NCBI GenBank assembly: GCA_910587925.1
Contig: CAJUOC010000030.1
Span: 1 to 33,142 of the forward strand
Origin: an uncultured Muribaculaceae bacterium
GTDB taxonomy: Bacteria; Bacteroidota; Bacteroidia; Bacteroidales; Muribaculaceae
Direction: 5' to 3'
Length of the DNA: 33,142 nucleotides
Under the pieces are notes generated by a model that worked only from the letters and a program-made list of their open reading frames with translations, was not told where the DNA came from and did no database searches. The translations under genes and the position numbers were made by a program. This document shows positions 7,346 through 16,382 of the stretch, in pieces (position 1 is the first letter of the stretch; each line of letters opens with the position of its first letter).

Positions 7346-10314
7346 AACGATACACCCTCATACTGGGCCTGGCCGCCACGGCTGCCGCCGCCCAGACCGT
7401 CAACCCCGCCGCCGCAGGATACATCGAGCGCTCGCGAGCCATGTATGCCACGGGCAACTACACCGGCGCCATCGACCAGCTCGGCGCCATCGACCGCGAC
7501 GCCCTGTCGCCGCGCGAGCGCGAGCAGGCCGACTGGCTGCTCGCGCTGGCCTCCTACGGCGAGTCGGGCGCGGCCGCCCTGGAGCGCTTCCGCGCTTTTG
7601 TGGGCCGATACCCCTACTCCACCGAGCGCCAGACGGCCCTGATGCGCATCGGCGATTGTCTCCTTGAGGCCGACCCGGCCGCAGCGCTCGACGCTTACGG
7701 CGAGGTCGACCCGGCGGCGCTGTCGGCCGCCGACCGCCTCGCGCTCGACTACCGCCGCGCCTATGCCCGCATCATGACGGGCGATCTCGGCGCCGGGCCG
7801 CTCGACGCGATGGAACGCTTGTCGGCCGAGCCTGCATACCGCGACGCGGCATCGTACTACGCCGGATATATCCTCTACACCCGCCACGACTACCCCGCCG
7901 CCTCGGCGCGGCTCTCGCGGGTGGCACCGGCATCGCCCGAGGGTCCGTATGCCGCCTACTACATGATGCAGATCGCATACGCCGAGGGCGACTACGACAG
8001 CGCCGGCCACAGCGCCCGCGCCATGATGGCCGCGGCGGCCCTCCCGGCCGACTACCGCGCCGAGGCGCGCCGCATCTACGGCGAGAGCCTCTGGCACCAG
8101 GGCAAGCGCCGCCAGGCAGTCAAGGAGCTGGAGGCCTATGCCGGCGAGTGCGCATCGCCGCAGCTGTCGGCGCTCTATCTGCTGGGCATCAATGCATACG
8201 GCACCGGGGCATACTCCCGCGCCTGCGAGCTGCTGGAGCCGGTCACCGCGGCCGACAATGCCATGGGCCAGACCGCATGTCTGTACCTCGGCGAGGCCAA
8301 GATGAAGCTCGGCGACGACGCAGCCGCCATACTCGCCTTTGACCGCGCCCGCTCGATGACATACGACAGCGATGTGCGCCAGGCGGCGCTCTACGACTAT
8401 GCCGTGGCTGTGTCGCGCGGCGCGTCGGTACCCTTTGCCAGCAGCGTGGCCGTATTTGAGGAGTACCTGCGCGACTATCCCGCGGGCACATACGCCCCGC
8501 AGGTGCAGCAATATATCGTCGAGGGATACCTCACCGACAATAATTTCGACGCCGCCCTCGCCTCCATCGAGCGTATGCGCCGCCCCTCGCAGTCTGTGCT
8601 TGCCGCCAAGCAGCAGGTGCTCTATGCCCTGGGCAGCCGCGCGCTGGCCCGCGGCGACGACAGCGCTGCGGCCGGCTATCTGGAGCGCTCGCTCGAGCTG
8701 CGCTCCCACAGCTCGGCGGTGGCTGCCCAGGCGGCGCTCGCCCTGGGCGAGATACGCTACCGCCAGGGCCGATACGACGATGCCATATCGCTGATGCTCG
8801 ACTATCTGCGCACGGCGCCGGCCTCCGACCCCAACCATGCCCTGGCCCGCTACGACCTGGGCTACGCCCGCCTCGCCCGCAAAGACTATGCCGAGGCGGC
8901 CACCAACTTTACCAAGGTGGTAGACTCCCCGGGCAATCTCGACGCGGCCACCGTGGCCGACGCCCTCAACCGCCTGGCCGACACTTACTACTACCGCCGC
9001 GACTGGCAGCAGGCGGCCGATACCTATGCCCGCGCATACCGGGCCAATCCCGCCGCGGGCGACTACGCCCTCTTCCAGCAGGGCGTCATGCAGGGCTACC
9101 GCCGCGACCATGCCGGCAAGATCGAGACCCTGGAGCGCATGATGCGCGACTTCCCCACCTCGGCCCTCACCCCCGACGCGCTGCTTGAAATCACCGAGAG
9201 CTGCCAGCAGCTCGGCCGCACCGACCGCGCCATCGGCACTTACCGCCGCATCATAGCCGACTATCCGGCCACTTCCCATGCCCGCCGCGCCCGCCTCCAG
9301 CTCGCCCTCACCCTGCTCAATGCCGGCAAGCGCGACGAGGCCCGCAGCGAGTACCGCGAGGTGGTGCGCCTGTATCCCACATCGGAGGAGGCCGCCATGG
9401 CCGCCGAGGAGCTCAGCCGCATGGCGGCCGACGACGGCACCCTGGGTGAGCACGCCGCCTTCCTGGCCGGCATCGAGGGCGCCCCTGCCCTCGACGTGGC
9501 CGAGGCCGACCGCCTCGCCTTCGAGGCCGCCGAGCGCCGCTGGCTCACCGACGGCGACGCTTCGCGACTGGCACGCTACGCCGTAGACTATCCGCAGGGC
9601 GCCATGCGCCCGCGCGCACTGGCTTATCTGGTGGAGAGCGCCGGCGCCGACCACGAGGCCACACTGCGCTACACCGCCGAGATACTCACCGCCTACCCCG
9701 ACAGCCCCCAGGCCGAGCAGGCTCTGCTGGCGTCGGCCCGCGCCAAGTATGCGCTCGGCCGCGGCGAGGAAGCGCTCGCCGACTGGCAGGAGCTGGCCCG
9801 CCGCGCCTCGGGCACGGCCGTGCAGAATGAGGCCCGCGTGGGCATAATGCGCGTGGCCCGCGACCTCTCCGACCCCGCTCAGATGCTCGCGGCTGCCGAT
9901 GCCCTGCTGGCATCGTCGGCGCCCGGCACCGGCGTGCGCGCCGAGGCCGTCTTTACCCGCGGCCTCGCCCTGAGCCTGCAGTGCAAGGGCACCGAGGCCC
10001 GCCGCGCCTGGGAGTCGATAGCCGGCGACACCGACGATCTCTACGGCACCAAGGCCGCCTACTACCGCGCCGAGAGCCTCTACGAGACCGGCGAGACGGC
10101 TGCCGCGCAGAAGGCCGTGGAGAGCCTTACCGACTCGGCCACGCCGCACACATACTGGCTGGCGCGCGCCTTCATACTGCTGAGCGACATCCACGCCGCC
10201 CGCGGCAATAAATTCGAGGCCCGCGAGTATCTGCGCTCGCTGCGCTCCAACTATCCCGGCGACGAGCCCGACATACGCCGCATGATCGAAACCCGACTTG
10301 AAAAGCTGAAATGA
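7342..10314 (+). CDS. Large periplasmic tetratricopeptide-repeat protein
   Basis: 990 residues. A signal peptide is visible (MKRYTLILGLAATAAAAQ), with cleavage expected after ATAAA/AQ and no lipobox cysteine, so the protein should be soluble in the periplasm or bound to a partner. The rest is almost entirely TPR-like helical pairs, e.g. AAGYIERSRAMYATGNYTGA, ALARYDLGYARLARKDYAEA, AIGTYRRIIADYPATSHARR, ARSEYREVVRLYPTSEEAAM and ALADWQELARRASG. TPR solenoids of this kind bind proteins; a BamD/CpoB-like scaffold role is possible but unproved. It is not an obvious PorW/SprE, which is a lipoprotein. The ATG overlaps the pdxB stop (ATGA) and the TGA overlaps the next ATG (10311-10314), so it is probably made together with the beta-barrel protein that follows, its most likely partner. 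The upstream part of the long frame before 7342 is a shadow. Confidence 0.88.
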   Translation: MKRYTLILGLAATAAAAQTVNPAAAGYIERSRAMYATGNYTGAIDQLGAIDRDALSPREREQADWLLALASYGESGAAALERFRAFVGRYPYSTERQTALMRIGDCLLEADPAAALDAYGEVDPAALSAADRLALDYRRAYARIMTGDLGAGPLDAMERLSAEPAYRDAASYYAGYILYTRHDYPAASARLSRVAPASPEGPYAAYYMMQIAYAEGDYDSAGHSARAMMAAAALPADYRAEARRIYGESLWHQGKRRQAVKELEAYAGECASPQLSALYLLGINAYGTGAYSRACELLEPVTAADNAMGQTACLYLGEAKMKLGDDAAAILAFDRARSMTYDSDVRQAALYDYAVAVSRGASVPFASSVAVFEEYLRDYPAGTYAPQVQQYIVEGYLTDNNFDAALASIERMRRPSQSVLAAKQQVLYALGSRALARGDDSAAAGYLERSLELRSHSSAVAAQAALALGEIRYRQGRYDDAISLMLDYLRTAPASDPNHALARYDLGYARLARKDYAEAATNFTKVVDSPGNLDAATVADALNRLADTYYYRRDWQQAADTYARAYRANPAAGDYALFQQGVMQGYRRDHAGKIETLERMMRDFPTSALTPDALLEITESCQQLGRTDRAIGTYRRIIADYPATSHARRARLQLALTLLNAGKRDEARSEYREVVRLYPTSEEAAMAAEELSRMAADDGTLGEHAAFLAGIEGAPALDVAEADRLAFEAAERRWLTDGDASRLARYAVDYPQGAMRPRALAYLVESAGADHEATLRYTAEILTAYPDSPQAEQALLASARAKYALGRGEEALADWQELARRASGTAVQNEARVGIMRVARDLSDPAQMLAAADALLASSAPGTGVRAEAVFTRGLALSLQCKGTEARRAWESIAGDTDDLYGTKAAYYRAESLYETGETAAAQKAVESLTDSATPHTYWLARAFILLSDIHAARGNKFEAREYLRSLRSNYPGDEPDIRRMIETRLEKLK

Positions 10315-11927
10315 ATACCAAGACTTGCATACTCTCTCTCGCCCTGCTCTGCGGCCTGCCCGCGGCCGCGCAGCAGAGCCTCAGCACCGAGGTGGTGGTC
10401 GACCGCACCGTAGAGCCTGCCGAGCGGGCTGCCGTGCGTCCGGCGGGACTTTACCCGCGGCTGGTGCTCCCCGCCGCGCGCCGCACAGCCCCATCCACCG
10501 CATCATACGAGGGCTACGGCGCCGTCGACCGCATGTACACGCCCCTGGGCGCCATCGCCGAGCCGGGCCTGCCCGCCGCGTCGCCATACCGCGGCTACGC
10601 CATGCTGGGATACTTCCCGGTGTACAATCTCGGCGTATCGGCCGGATACCGCATACTCGACACCGAGCGCACCCGCCTGGGCGTATGGGGACAGTTTGAC
10701 GGCACATCGTACAAGGCTCCGGCCTGCGACGACGCCCGTATGCGCTACAAAGGCGGCCGCATCGGCGCCTCACTCCGCCAAGCATTCGGCGCGGCAAGCC
10801 GCCTCGATGTCAAGCTCTCGGGAGGATACGCCACATACCGCTCGGCCGCATACGACAGCCAGAGCCTGGGCTCGGGCGAGCTGAGCGCCGTGTGGAGCTC
10901 GCGCGCAGGCCGCGTCGACTACAGCGCCGGCATACGCGGATTTATCGACTCCTATGGCGACATTGCCGCCGCAGACGGCATCCCGGCCACCGATGGCCCG
11001 GCACAGCAGCAGGGCGGTTTCGAGGCCGCCGCGGCATACGACTTCGACGGCGCCTCACGCGCCGGGCTGGAGGCCGCAGGCGACTGGCTGCACTCGTCGG
11101 TGAGCGCCGGCTCCCCCACCCTGGGCATCGTGCGGCTCACGCCATACTACAGCTACAGCTCGCGGCAGTTTGCCGCCCGCCTCGGCGCCGAGGTCGACCT
11201 GCTCACCGGCGGCACCGGCGGCAAGGTGCATGTGGCGCCCAGCGTGATGGTGTCGTGGACACCCGCCGGCACCTTTGCCATGTACCTCACCGCGCGCGGC
11301 GGCGACCGCCTCAACGCCCTGCGCACACTTCGCGAGTACACCCCCTATCTGCCCGGCCTCTACGCCGCCGGGCGCTCGCAGGTGCCCGTCGACGCCACCA
11401 TCGGCTTCAACGTGGGCCCGCTCAAGGGACTGGCCGTGGGAGTATTCGCCTCCTACGCCTCGGCCTCCGATGCCGCCATGCCCATGGCCGCGACTGTGGC
11501 CCCCGTCACACAGACCGATGTGAAGGCCCTGCGCGGCGGTATCGAGGCATCATATGCCTGGCGCACGCTCGTGCGGGTAAGCGCCCGGGCAGAGTTTGCC
11601 CAGTCGTCGGCCTCACACGCCTGGTATGAGTGGCTCGACCGCGCCTCAAGCGTGGTGAGCGCCTCGCTGGAGGTGACCCCTCTCGAGCGGCTGGCGGTGC
11701 GCGTCACCTACGACTGGCGCGGCGGCCGCCGCATACTGCTGCCCCGCGAGGGCACCGCATCGCTCGGCTGCGTGAGCGACCTGGGCGCCGGCGCCACTTA
11801 CGGCATCACCCCGGCAATCGACGTATTTGCCCGCGTAGACAATATCCTCGGCCGCCGTCACATGCTGCTGCCCGGCATCGAGAGCCGCGGCCTGCACGGA
11901 CTGGCCGGCGTACAGCTTAAGTTCTGA
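10311..11927 (+). CDS. Outer-membrane beta-barrel protein, TonB-receptor-like without a plug domain
   Basis: 538 residues. A signal peptide is clear (MNTKTCILSLALLCGLPAAAQQ). A short periplasmic segment (about residues 22-90) contains TEVVVDRTVEPAERA, then alternating amphipathic strands run to the C-terminus: YNLGVSAGYRI, RLGVWGQFDG, RLDVKLSGGYATY, SYAWRTLVRVSARAEFA, RLAVRVTYDWRGG. The last residues are VQLKF, an aromatic C-terminus typical of outer-membrane barrels. DVFARVDNILGRRHMLLPG resembles the end of TonB-dependent receptors, but there is no carboxypeptidase-like or plug domain, and the length is about half or less of a SusC-type receptor. The gene is coupled to the TPR protein by ATGA. 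Ligand and function are unknown. Confidence 0.82.
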   Translation: MNTKTCILSLALLCGLPAAAQQSLSTEVVVDRTVEPAERAAVRPAGLYPRLVLPAARRTAPSTASYEGYGAVDRMYTPLGAIAEPGLPAASPYRGYAMLGYFPVYNLGVSAGYRILDTERTRLGVWGQFDGTSYKAPACDDARMRYKGGRIGASLRQAFGAASRLDVKLSGGYATYRSAAYDSQSLGSGELSAVWSSRAGRVDYSAGIRGFIDSYGDIAAADGIPATDGPAQQQGGFEAAAAYDFDGASRAGLEAAGDWLHSSVSAGSPTLGIVRLTPYYSYSSRQFAARLGAEVDLLTGGTGGKVHVAPSVMVSWTPAGTFAMYLTARGGDRLNALRTLREYTPYLPGLYAAGRSQVPVDATIGFNVGPLKGLAVGVFASYASASDAAMPMAATVAPVTQTDVKALRGGIEASYAWRTLVRVSARAEFAQSSASHAWYEWLDRASSVVSASLEVTPLERLAVRVTYDWRGGRRILLPREGTASLGCVSDLGAGATYGITPAIDVFARVDNILGRRHMLLPGIESRGLHGLAGVQLKF

Positions 11928-11936
11928 CCTGCACCC

Positions 11937-12953
11937 ATGCGCATCCTCCCCACCCTCCTCTCGGCCGCCCTGATAGCCGTCGCCACGGCCTGCGGCCACC
12001 CCGACAGCTTCCGTATCCAGGGCGAGATAGCCGACGCCCCGACCATGAATCTGCGCCTGGTATACTCCTCGCCCCGCGGAGTAGTCTCGGCCGTCACAGC
12101 CTCGCGCGACGGAAAATTCCGCTACGAAGGCGCCGTCACGCGCCCATCTGTCGTGGAAATCTTCGACAATGAATACCGCCTGCTCGGCCGCATCGTGGCC
12201 GCCAACGGCGAGGACATATCCGTGCGCCTCGACCGCGCCAATCCCTACGCCGCCACCGCCCGCGGCGACAAGACCGCCGAGCGCTGGACCGAGTGGCTGA
12301 GCGCCCGCGCCGACGAGCTGCGCTCGGCCACGCCGTCCGCCCGCAACGCCCTCATCGCATCCTATGTGGCCGAGCATCCGGCCGACATCGTGAGCGCCCT
12401 GCTGGTGATGACATCCTACGACAGCGCGGCCGACCCGGCCGGAGCGGCCCGTCTGTGGGCCTCAATTGATGCCCAGGCGCGCCCGGCCTACCTCACGGGC
12501 GGATATACCGCCCAGCTCGAGCGCGTCGATTCTGCGGCATTACAGGAGCCGATAGCGCCCATCCCCTACATGCGCCGCTCGGGCAAGATGGACCTGCTGC
12601 GCCCTAAGGCCGCGCCCGTGACCCTCATCGCCATCACCGGCGCCGGCCGGGAAGGCCGCGACTCTGTGCTCGCGATGCTGCGCCGCGCCGCGCGCCACCG
12701 CGGCAAAGGGCGCCTGGAGGTGATCGACCTCTCGCTGGCACCCGACACCGTGGAGTGGCGCCGCACGGTAGAGACCGACAGCGCCACCTGGAGCCAGGGC
12801 TGGATAGCCGGCGGCATCAGCGCGTCGGCCATCGGCCGGCTGGGACTGCCGACGGTACCCTACTTCATCGTCACCGACTCTGCCGGAGCCTGCATATCCG
12901 CCACATCCGAGGCCTCGCAGGCCCTGTCGGCTGCAATCGCCAATCTCGACTGA
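11937..12953 (+). CDS. DUF4369-like lipoprotein with a redox-dead thioredoxin-like C-terminal part
   Basis: 338 residues. The N-terminus MRILPTLLSAALIAVATAC has a hydrophobic stretch ending in a probable lipobox cysteine at residue 19, so it should be lipid-anchored. The region after it (FRIQGEIADAPTMNLRLVYSS ... GKFRYEGAVTRPSVVEIFDN) looks like the DUF4369 beta-domain found at the N-terminus of Bacteroidota TlpA-like proteins. The C-terminal third has a thioredoxin-like outline: a beta strand (PVTLIAITG), a helix, then LGLPTVPYFIVTDSAG with the cis-proline. Where a WCxxC would stand the sequence reads ITGAGREGRDS, and the only cysteines seen are the lipobox one and one near the end, so thiol chemistry is unlikely. 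It lies 9 bp after the barrel gene and 7 bp before comM. Confidence 0.8.
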   Translation: MRILPTLLSAALIAVATACGHPDSFRIQGEIADAPTMNLRLVYSSPRGVVSAVTASRDGKFRYEGAVTRPSVVEIFDNEYRLLGRIVAANGEDISVRLDRANPYAATARGDKTAERWTEWLSARADELRSATPSARNALIASYVAEHPADIVSALLVMTSYDSAADPAGAARLWASIDAQARPAYLTGGYTAQLERVDSAALQEPIAPIPYMRRSGKMDLLRPKAAPVTLIAITGAGREGRDSVLAMLRRAARHRGKGRLEVIDLSLAPDTVEWRRTVETDSATWSQGWIAGGISASAIGRLGLPTVPYFIVTDSAGACISATSEASQALSAAIANLD

Positions 12954-12960
12954 CGCCACC

Positions 12961-14508
12961 ATGCTTGTAAAGACATACGGCGCGGCCGTGCAGGGTATCG
13001 ACGCGATAGTGGTCACCATCGAGGTGGCCATGACCCGCGGCCTGCAGTTTGCCATGGTCGGGCTGCCCGACACCGCCGTCAAGGAGAGCCATCAGCGGGT
13101 GATGTCGGCCGTGAAACACTGCGGCTACAGCTGGCCGCGCATGAATACTGTGGTAAATCTCTCGCCGGCCGACGTGCGCAAGGAAGGCGCCGCATACGAC
13201 CTCCCGCTCGCCATCGCCCTGCTCGTAAGCTCCGAGCAGATCGCCGCCCCGCAGCTCGACCGGTACATGATCATGGGCGAGCTGTCGCTCGACGGCTCGT
13301 TGCAACCCATACGCGGCGCCCTGCCCATGGCCATCGAGGCCCGCAAGCGCGGCTTCAAGGGCATCATCGTGCCTGAGGCCAACGCCTCGGAGGCGGCCGT
13401 GGTAGACCGCCTGGAGGTCTATGGCGCCCGCGACCTGGTGCAGGTGGCCGAGATGCTCGCAGGCATCGCGCCCATAGAGCCGACGCAGTTTGACACGCGG
13501 GCGGAGTTTGCCCGCGGCCAGTCGGTATTTGACTGCGACTTCTCCGAGGTCAGAGGCCAGGAGGAGGTCAAGCGGGCGCTGGAGGTGGCCTGCGCCGGCG
13601 GCCACAACATACTGCTGGTGGGCCCGCCCGGAGCCGGCAAGTCGATGATGGCCAAGCGCCTGCCCACCATACTGCCGCCCCTCAGCCTGGGCGAGGCACT
13701 CGAGACCACCAAGATACACTCGGTGGCCGGGCGGCTCAAGAGCGGCTCGCGGCTGATGACACGCCGCCCCTTCCGCTCGCCTCACCACAGCATTTCGTCG
13801 GTGGCGCTGGTCGGCGGCGGGCAGAATCCCACCCCGGGCGAAATCTCGCTGGCCCACAACGGCGTGCTCTTCATGGACGAGTTTCCGGAGTTTTCGCGCT
13901 CGGTGCTGGAGGTGCTGCGCCAGCCGCTGGAAGACCGCCATATAGCCATCGCGCGGGCACGCTACGCCGTCGACTATCCGGCAGGCTTCATGCTCGTGGC
14001 CTCGATGAATCCCTGCCCCTGCGGCTACTACAATCATCCCACGCGCGAGTGTACCTGCGCTCCCGGAGCCGTGAGCCGCTATCTGGCACGCATATCGGGG
14101 CCGCTGCTCGACCGCATCGATATCCAGGCCGAGATACTGCCGGTGCCCTTTGACAAGCTCGCCGACCTGCAGCCGGGCGAGAGCAGCGCGGCCATACGCG
14201 CCCGCGTGACGGCCGCCCGCGCCATCCAAGCCGAGCGCTACGCCTCCGAGCCGGGCGGGCTGCACTGCAATGCCCAGATGGACGCGCGCCACATACAGCG
14301 CTGGTGCCGCCTCGGCCCCGATGCCACCGAGATACTGCGCCGCGCCATGACTCGCTACGACATGAGCGCCCGTGCCTACGACCGCATACTCAAGGTGGCC
14401 CGCACCATAGCCGACCTGGCCGCCGAGCCCGACATCACCCCCGACCACATCCGCGAAGCCATCGGATACCGCAATCTCGACCGCGGCACCTGGGGCAAGA
14501 CTGTATAG
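12961..14508 (+). CDS. comM: YifB/ComM family Mg-chelatase-like AAA+ ATPase
   Basis: 515 residues, the usual family length (~505-515). The N-terminal ChlI-like domain is recognisable (GIDAIVVTIEVAMTRGLQFAMVGLPDTAVKES, NLSPADVRKEGAAYDLPLAI). The AAA+ core has Walker A GPPGAGKS at 221-228 and Walker B VLFMDE at 302-307 within GVLFMDEFPEF. RPFRSPHHSIS and the zinc-like NPCPCGYYNHPTRECTCAP are family marks. In Vibrio and Acinetobacter, ComM is a hexameric helicase promoting branch migration during natural transformation; in Bacteroidota its role is not established. It lies in the middle of the run, with 7-bp gaps on both sides. The cell location is the cytoplasm. Confidence 0.95.
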   Translation: MLVKTYGAAVQGIDAIVVTIEVAMTRGLQFAMVGLPDTAVKESHQRVMSAVKHCGYSWPRMNTVVNLSPADVRKEGAAYDLPLAIALLVSSEQIAAPQLDRYMIMGELSLDGSLQPIRGALPMAIEARKRGFKGIIVPEANASEAAVVDRLEVYGARDLVQVAEMLAGIAPIEPTQFDTRAEFARGQSVFDCDFSEVRGQEEVKRALEVACAGGHNILLVGPPGAGKSMMAKRLPTILPPLSLGEALETTKIHSVAGRLKSGSRLMTRRPFRSPHHSISSVALVGGGQNPTPGEISLAHNGVLFMDEFPEFSRSVLEVLRQPLEDRHIAIARARYAVDYPAGFMLVASMNPCPCGYYNHPTRECTCAPGAVSRYLARISGPLLDRIDIQAEILPVPFDKLADLQPGESSAAIRARVTAARAIQAERYASEPGGLHCNAQMDARHIQRWCRLGPDATEILRRAMTRYDMSARAYDRILKVARTIADLAAEPDITPDHIREAIGYRNLDRGTWGKTV

Positions 14509-14515
14509 AAATACG

Positions 14516-15466
14516 ATGGATATCACGGTAAAATTTACTGATTTCTGGCCGGGATTTGACCCGCAGCACAATAAATTTGTCGACGCGCTGGCCTCGCGCC
14601 ACCGCGTGACGGTGCTTGCCGACGACTCGCCCGGGCGCCCCCGCCTGCTCATCTACTCATGCTTCGGGCAAGACCACCTGCGATACCCCGACGCCATAAA
14701 GGTATACTACAGCGGCGAGAACGATGTGCCCGACTTCAACGAGTGTGACTACGCCCTGTCGCTGCACCGCATCGACTTCGGCGGCCGCCACATGAGATAC
14801 CCGCTGTACATGCTCTACGAGCACCGCGAGGCCATGCACCGCGCCCATATCTCCGACGAGGCCGCGCTCGGCCGCCCCTTCTGCTCGTGTGTGATGCGCA
14901 ACGCCGACAACTGCGACCCGCGCCGCATAGCCATCATCGACAGCATCGCAGCCGTCGGCCATGTGGCATACGGCGGCCCGTGGCGCAACAATGTCGGCGA
15001 CCCGGTCGATGAGAAGATACCCTTTATTTCGGGCTTCAAATTCAATCTGGCGCTCGAAAACAGCTGCCTCCCGGGATATGTCACCGAGAAGATTCTCGAG
15101 CCTTACGCGGCCCTTACAGTGCCGATTTACTGGGGTGCGCCCGATGTGTCGCTGGATTTCAATCCCGACAGCTACATCAACGCCGCCGACTACGACACGC
15201 CCGCGTCGCTCGCGGCCGCCGTAGCACACATCGACGCCGACCCGCAGGCATATCTGGCCATGCTGCGCGCGCCGGTGCTCACGGCCGACACCGCCGTAGA
15301 CCACGACGCCCGCCTGGCCGACTTCCTCTGCCGGATAGCCGCCGACGGCCGCAAGCACACCGTGCCATACGGCCACATGGGCACAATGCACCGCCGCCGC
15401 GCCTTGATGGCCCCCCTGACCGGCTGTCGCCTGCTCGAACGTGTGCTGCGCCGGCTGCGCCGCTAA
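14516..15466 (+). CDS. Glycosyltransferase family 10 (alpha-1,3/4-fucosyltransferase-like)
   Basis: 316 residues. The diagnostic GT10 block is present: FKFNLALENS (E181) followed by GYVTEKILEPY (YVTEK at 188-192) and VPIYWGAPDV. In this family the block binds GDP-fucose. The N-terminal half (VKFTDFWPGFDPQHNKFVDAL, YYSGENDVPDFNECDYALS) matches bacterial GT10 enzymes that build Lewis-type or capsule epitopes. There is no signal peptide; a basic C-terminus (RLLERVLRRLRR) could hold it at the inner membrane, as in H. pylori FucT, but the C-terminal heptad repeats of that enzyme are absent. The acceptor is unknown. It stands alone among housekeeping genes, with no other sugar or capsule gene within the window. 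Confidence 0.9.
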   Translation: MDITVKFTDFWPGFDPQHNKFVDALASRHRVTVLADDSPGRPRLLIYSCFGQDHLRYPDAIKVYYSGENDVPDFNECDYALSLHRIDFGGRHMRYPLYMLYEHREAMHRAHISDEAALGRPFCSCVMRNADNCDPRRIAIIDSIAAVGHVAYGGPWRNNVGDPVDEKIPFISGFKFNLALENSCLPGYVTEKILEPYAALTVPIYWGAPDVSLDFNPDSYINAADYDTPASLAAAVAHIDADPQAYLAMLRAPVLTADTAVDHDARLADFLCRIAADGRKHTVPYGHMGTMHRRRALMAPLTGCRLLERVLRRLRR

Positions 15467-15489
15467 TCAGTCATCCCAAACCTTACGAT

Positions 15490-16299
15490 ATGTCTATCAA
15501 CCTTTGCCAATACCTCCCCGACATCAGCGGGGAGTACCGGCCGCTACTTGCTGCGGCACTGACCATGGCCGGGCAGGCCGGCAATATACACATACGCTAC
15601 TTCCGCAGCGACAATATCGCGCAGACGACCAAGCTCAACGACAGCGACGTGGTGACCGTCGCCGACAAGGAGGCCGAGGCGGCCATCGTGTCGTATATCC
15701 ATGAGCATTTTCCATCTCACGGCATCATCGCCGAGGAGTCGGGCCGCGAGCACGACGACCGCCGGTGGCGCTGGGTCATCGACCCGCTCGACGGCACCAC
15801 CAATTTTTCGGCCGGGCTGCCGACCTTCAGCGTGTCCATTGCGCTGGAGTGCGACCGTCGCGCGGTGGTGGCCGTGGTGCTCGCGCCGTATCTTGGCGAG
15901 TGCTTCTTTGCTGTGAAAGGGCAGGGGGCCTGGCTCAACGGCCGGCGCATCTCCTGCTCGCGCAAGGCCGAGCTGTCAAAGGCGGTCGTCGCCACAGGTA
16001 TGCCTTACGACCGCAACGACAATCCCGACAATAATCTCGCCGAAATCTGCCGCATGGCGCTCCTCGTGCGCGGCATACGCCGCATGGGCTCGGCGGCGAT
16101 TGACCTCTGCTACACGGCCGCGGGATTTTTCGACGCCTACTGGGAGCTGAACCTCAACCGCTGGGACGTCGCCGCCGGCGAGCTGATAGCCACCGAGGCG
16201 GGCGTAGCGGTCGAGTCAATACGCTCCGACCGCAATCACTCGCTACTGGCGTCAAACCCCGCGCTTCTGGAGGAGATGCGCCGGGTGCTGATCCCGTAA
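15490..16299 (+). CDS. Inositol monophosphatase family phosphatase (SuhB/CysQ-like)
   Basis: 269 residues. The metal-dependent phosphatase motifs are complete: IIAEESG with E82/E83, WVIDPLDGTTNF with D98 and D101, and the second site WDVAAGELIATEAG with D226. Length and motifs match SuhB-type inositol-1-phosphatases; CysQ (PAP phosphatase) is less likely because the spacing and WDVAAGELIATEAG fit SuhB better. The substrate in this organism is uncertain, as many Bacteroidales homologues are only annotated as family members. It is the last gene of the + run, 23 bp after the fucosyltransferase, and is followed by a strong terminator hairpin 21 bp downstream. Confidence 0.93.
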   Translation: MSINLCQYLPDISGEYRPLLAAALTMAGQAGNIHIRYFRSDNIAQTTKLNDSDVVTVADKEAEAAIVSYIHEHFPSHGIIAEESGREHDDRRWRWVIDPLDGTTNFSAGLPTFSVSIALECDRRAVVAVVLAPYLGECFFAVKGQGAWLNGRRISCSRKAELSKAVVATGMPYDRNDNPDNNLAEICRMALLVRGIRRMGSAAIDLCYTAAGFFDAYWELNLNRWDVAAGELIATEAGVAVESIRSDRNHSLLASNPALLEEMRRVLIP

Positions 16300-16320
16300 A
16301 TCCGGCTATCTGAAAAGCAG

Positions 16321-16358
16321 CAGCGGCGCTGCCCGGTGATTTCCGGGCAGCGCCGCTG
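16321..16358. terminator. Bidirectional terminator between suhB-like gene and secDF
   Basis: A perfect 16-bp stem pairs 16321-16336 (CAGCGGCGCTGCCCGG) with 16343-16358 around a 6-nt loop. It lies between two convergent stops (16299 and 16383). There is no strong T-run on either side, so it may act as a GC-rich hairpin block for both transcripts. Confidence 0.8.
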
Positions 16359-16382
16359 TCTATGCGGGGTAGGGGAGGGTAC

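Noticed and set aside
7303..10194. 963-codon minus-strand frame antisense to the TPR gene
   Set aside because: Same cause: shadow of a GC-rich coding gene. The + strand shows a signal peptide, TPR periodicity and coupled starts.
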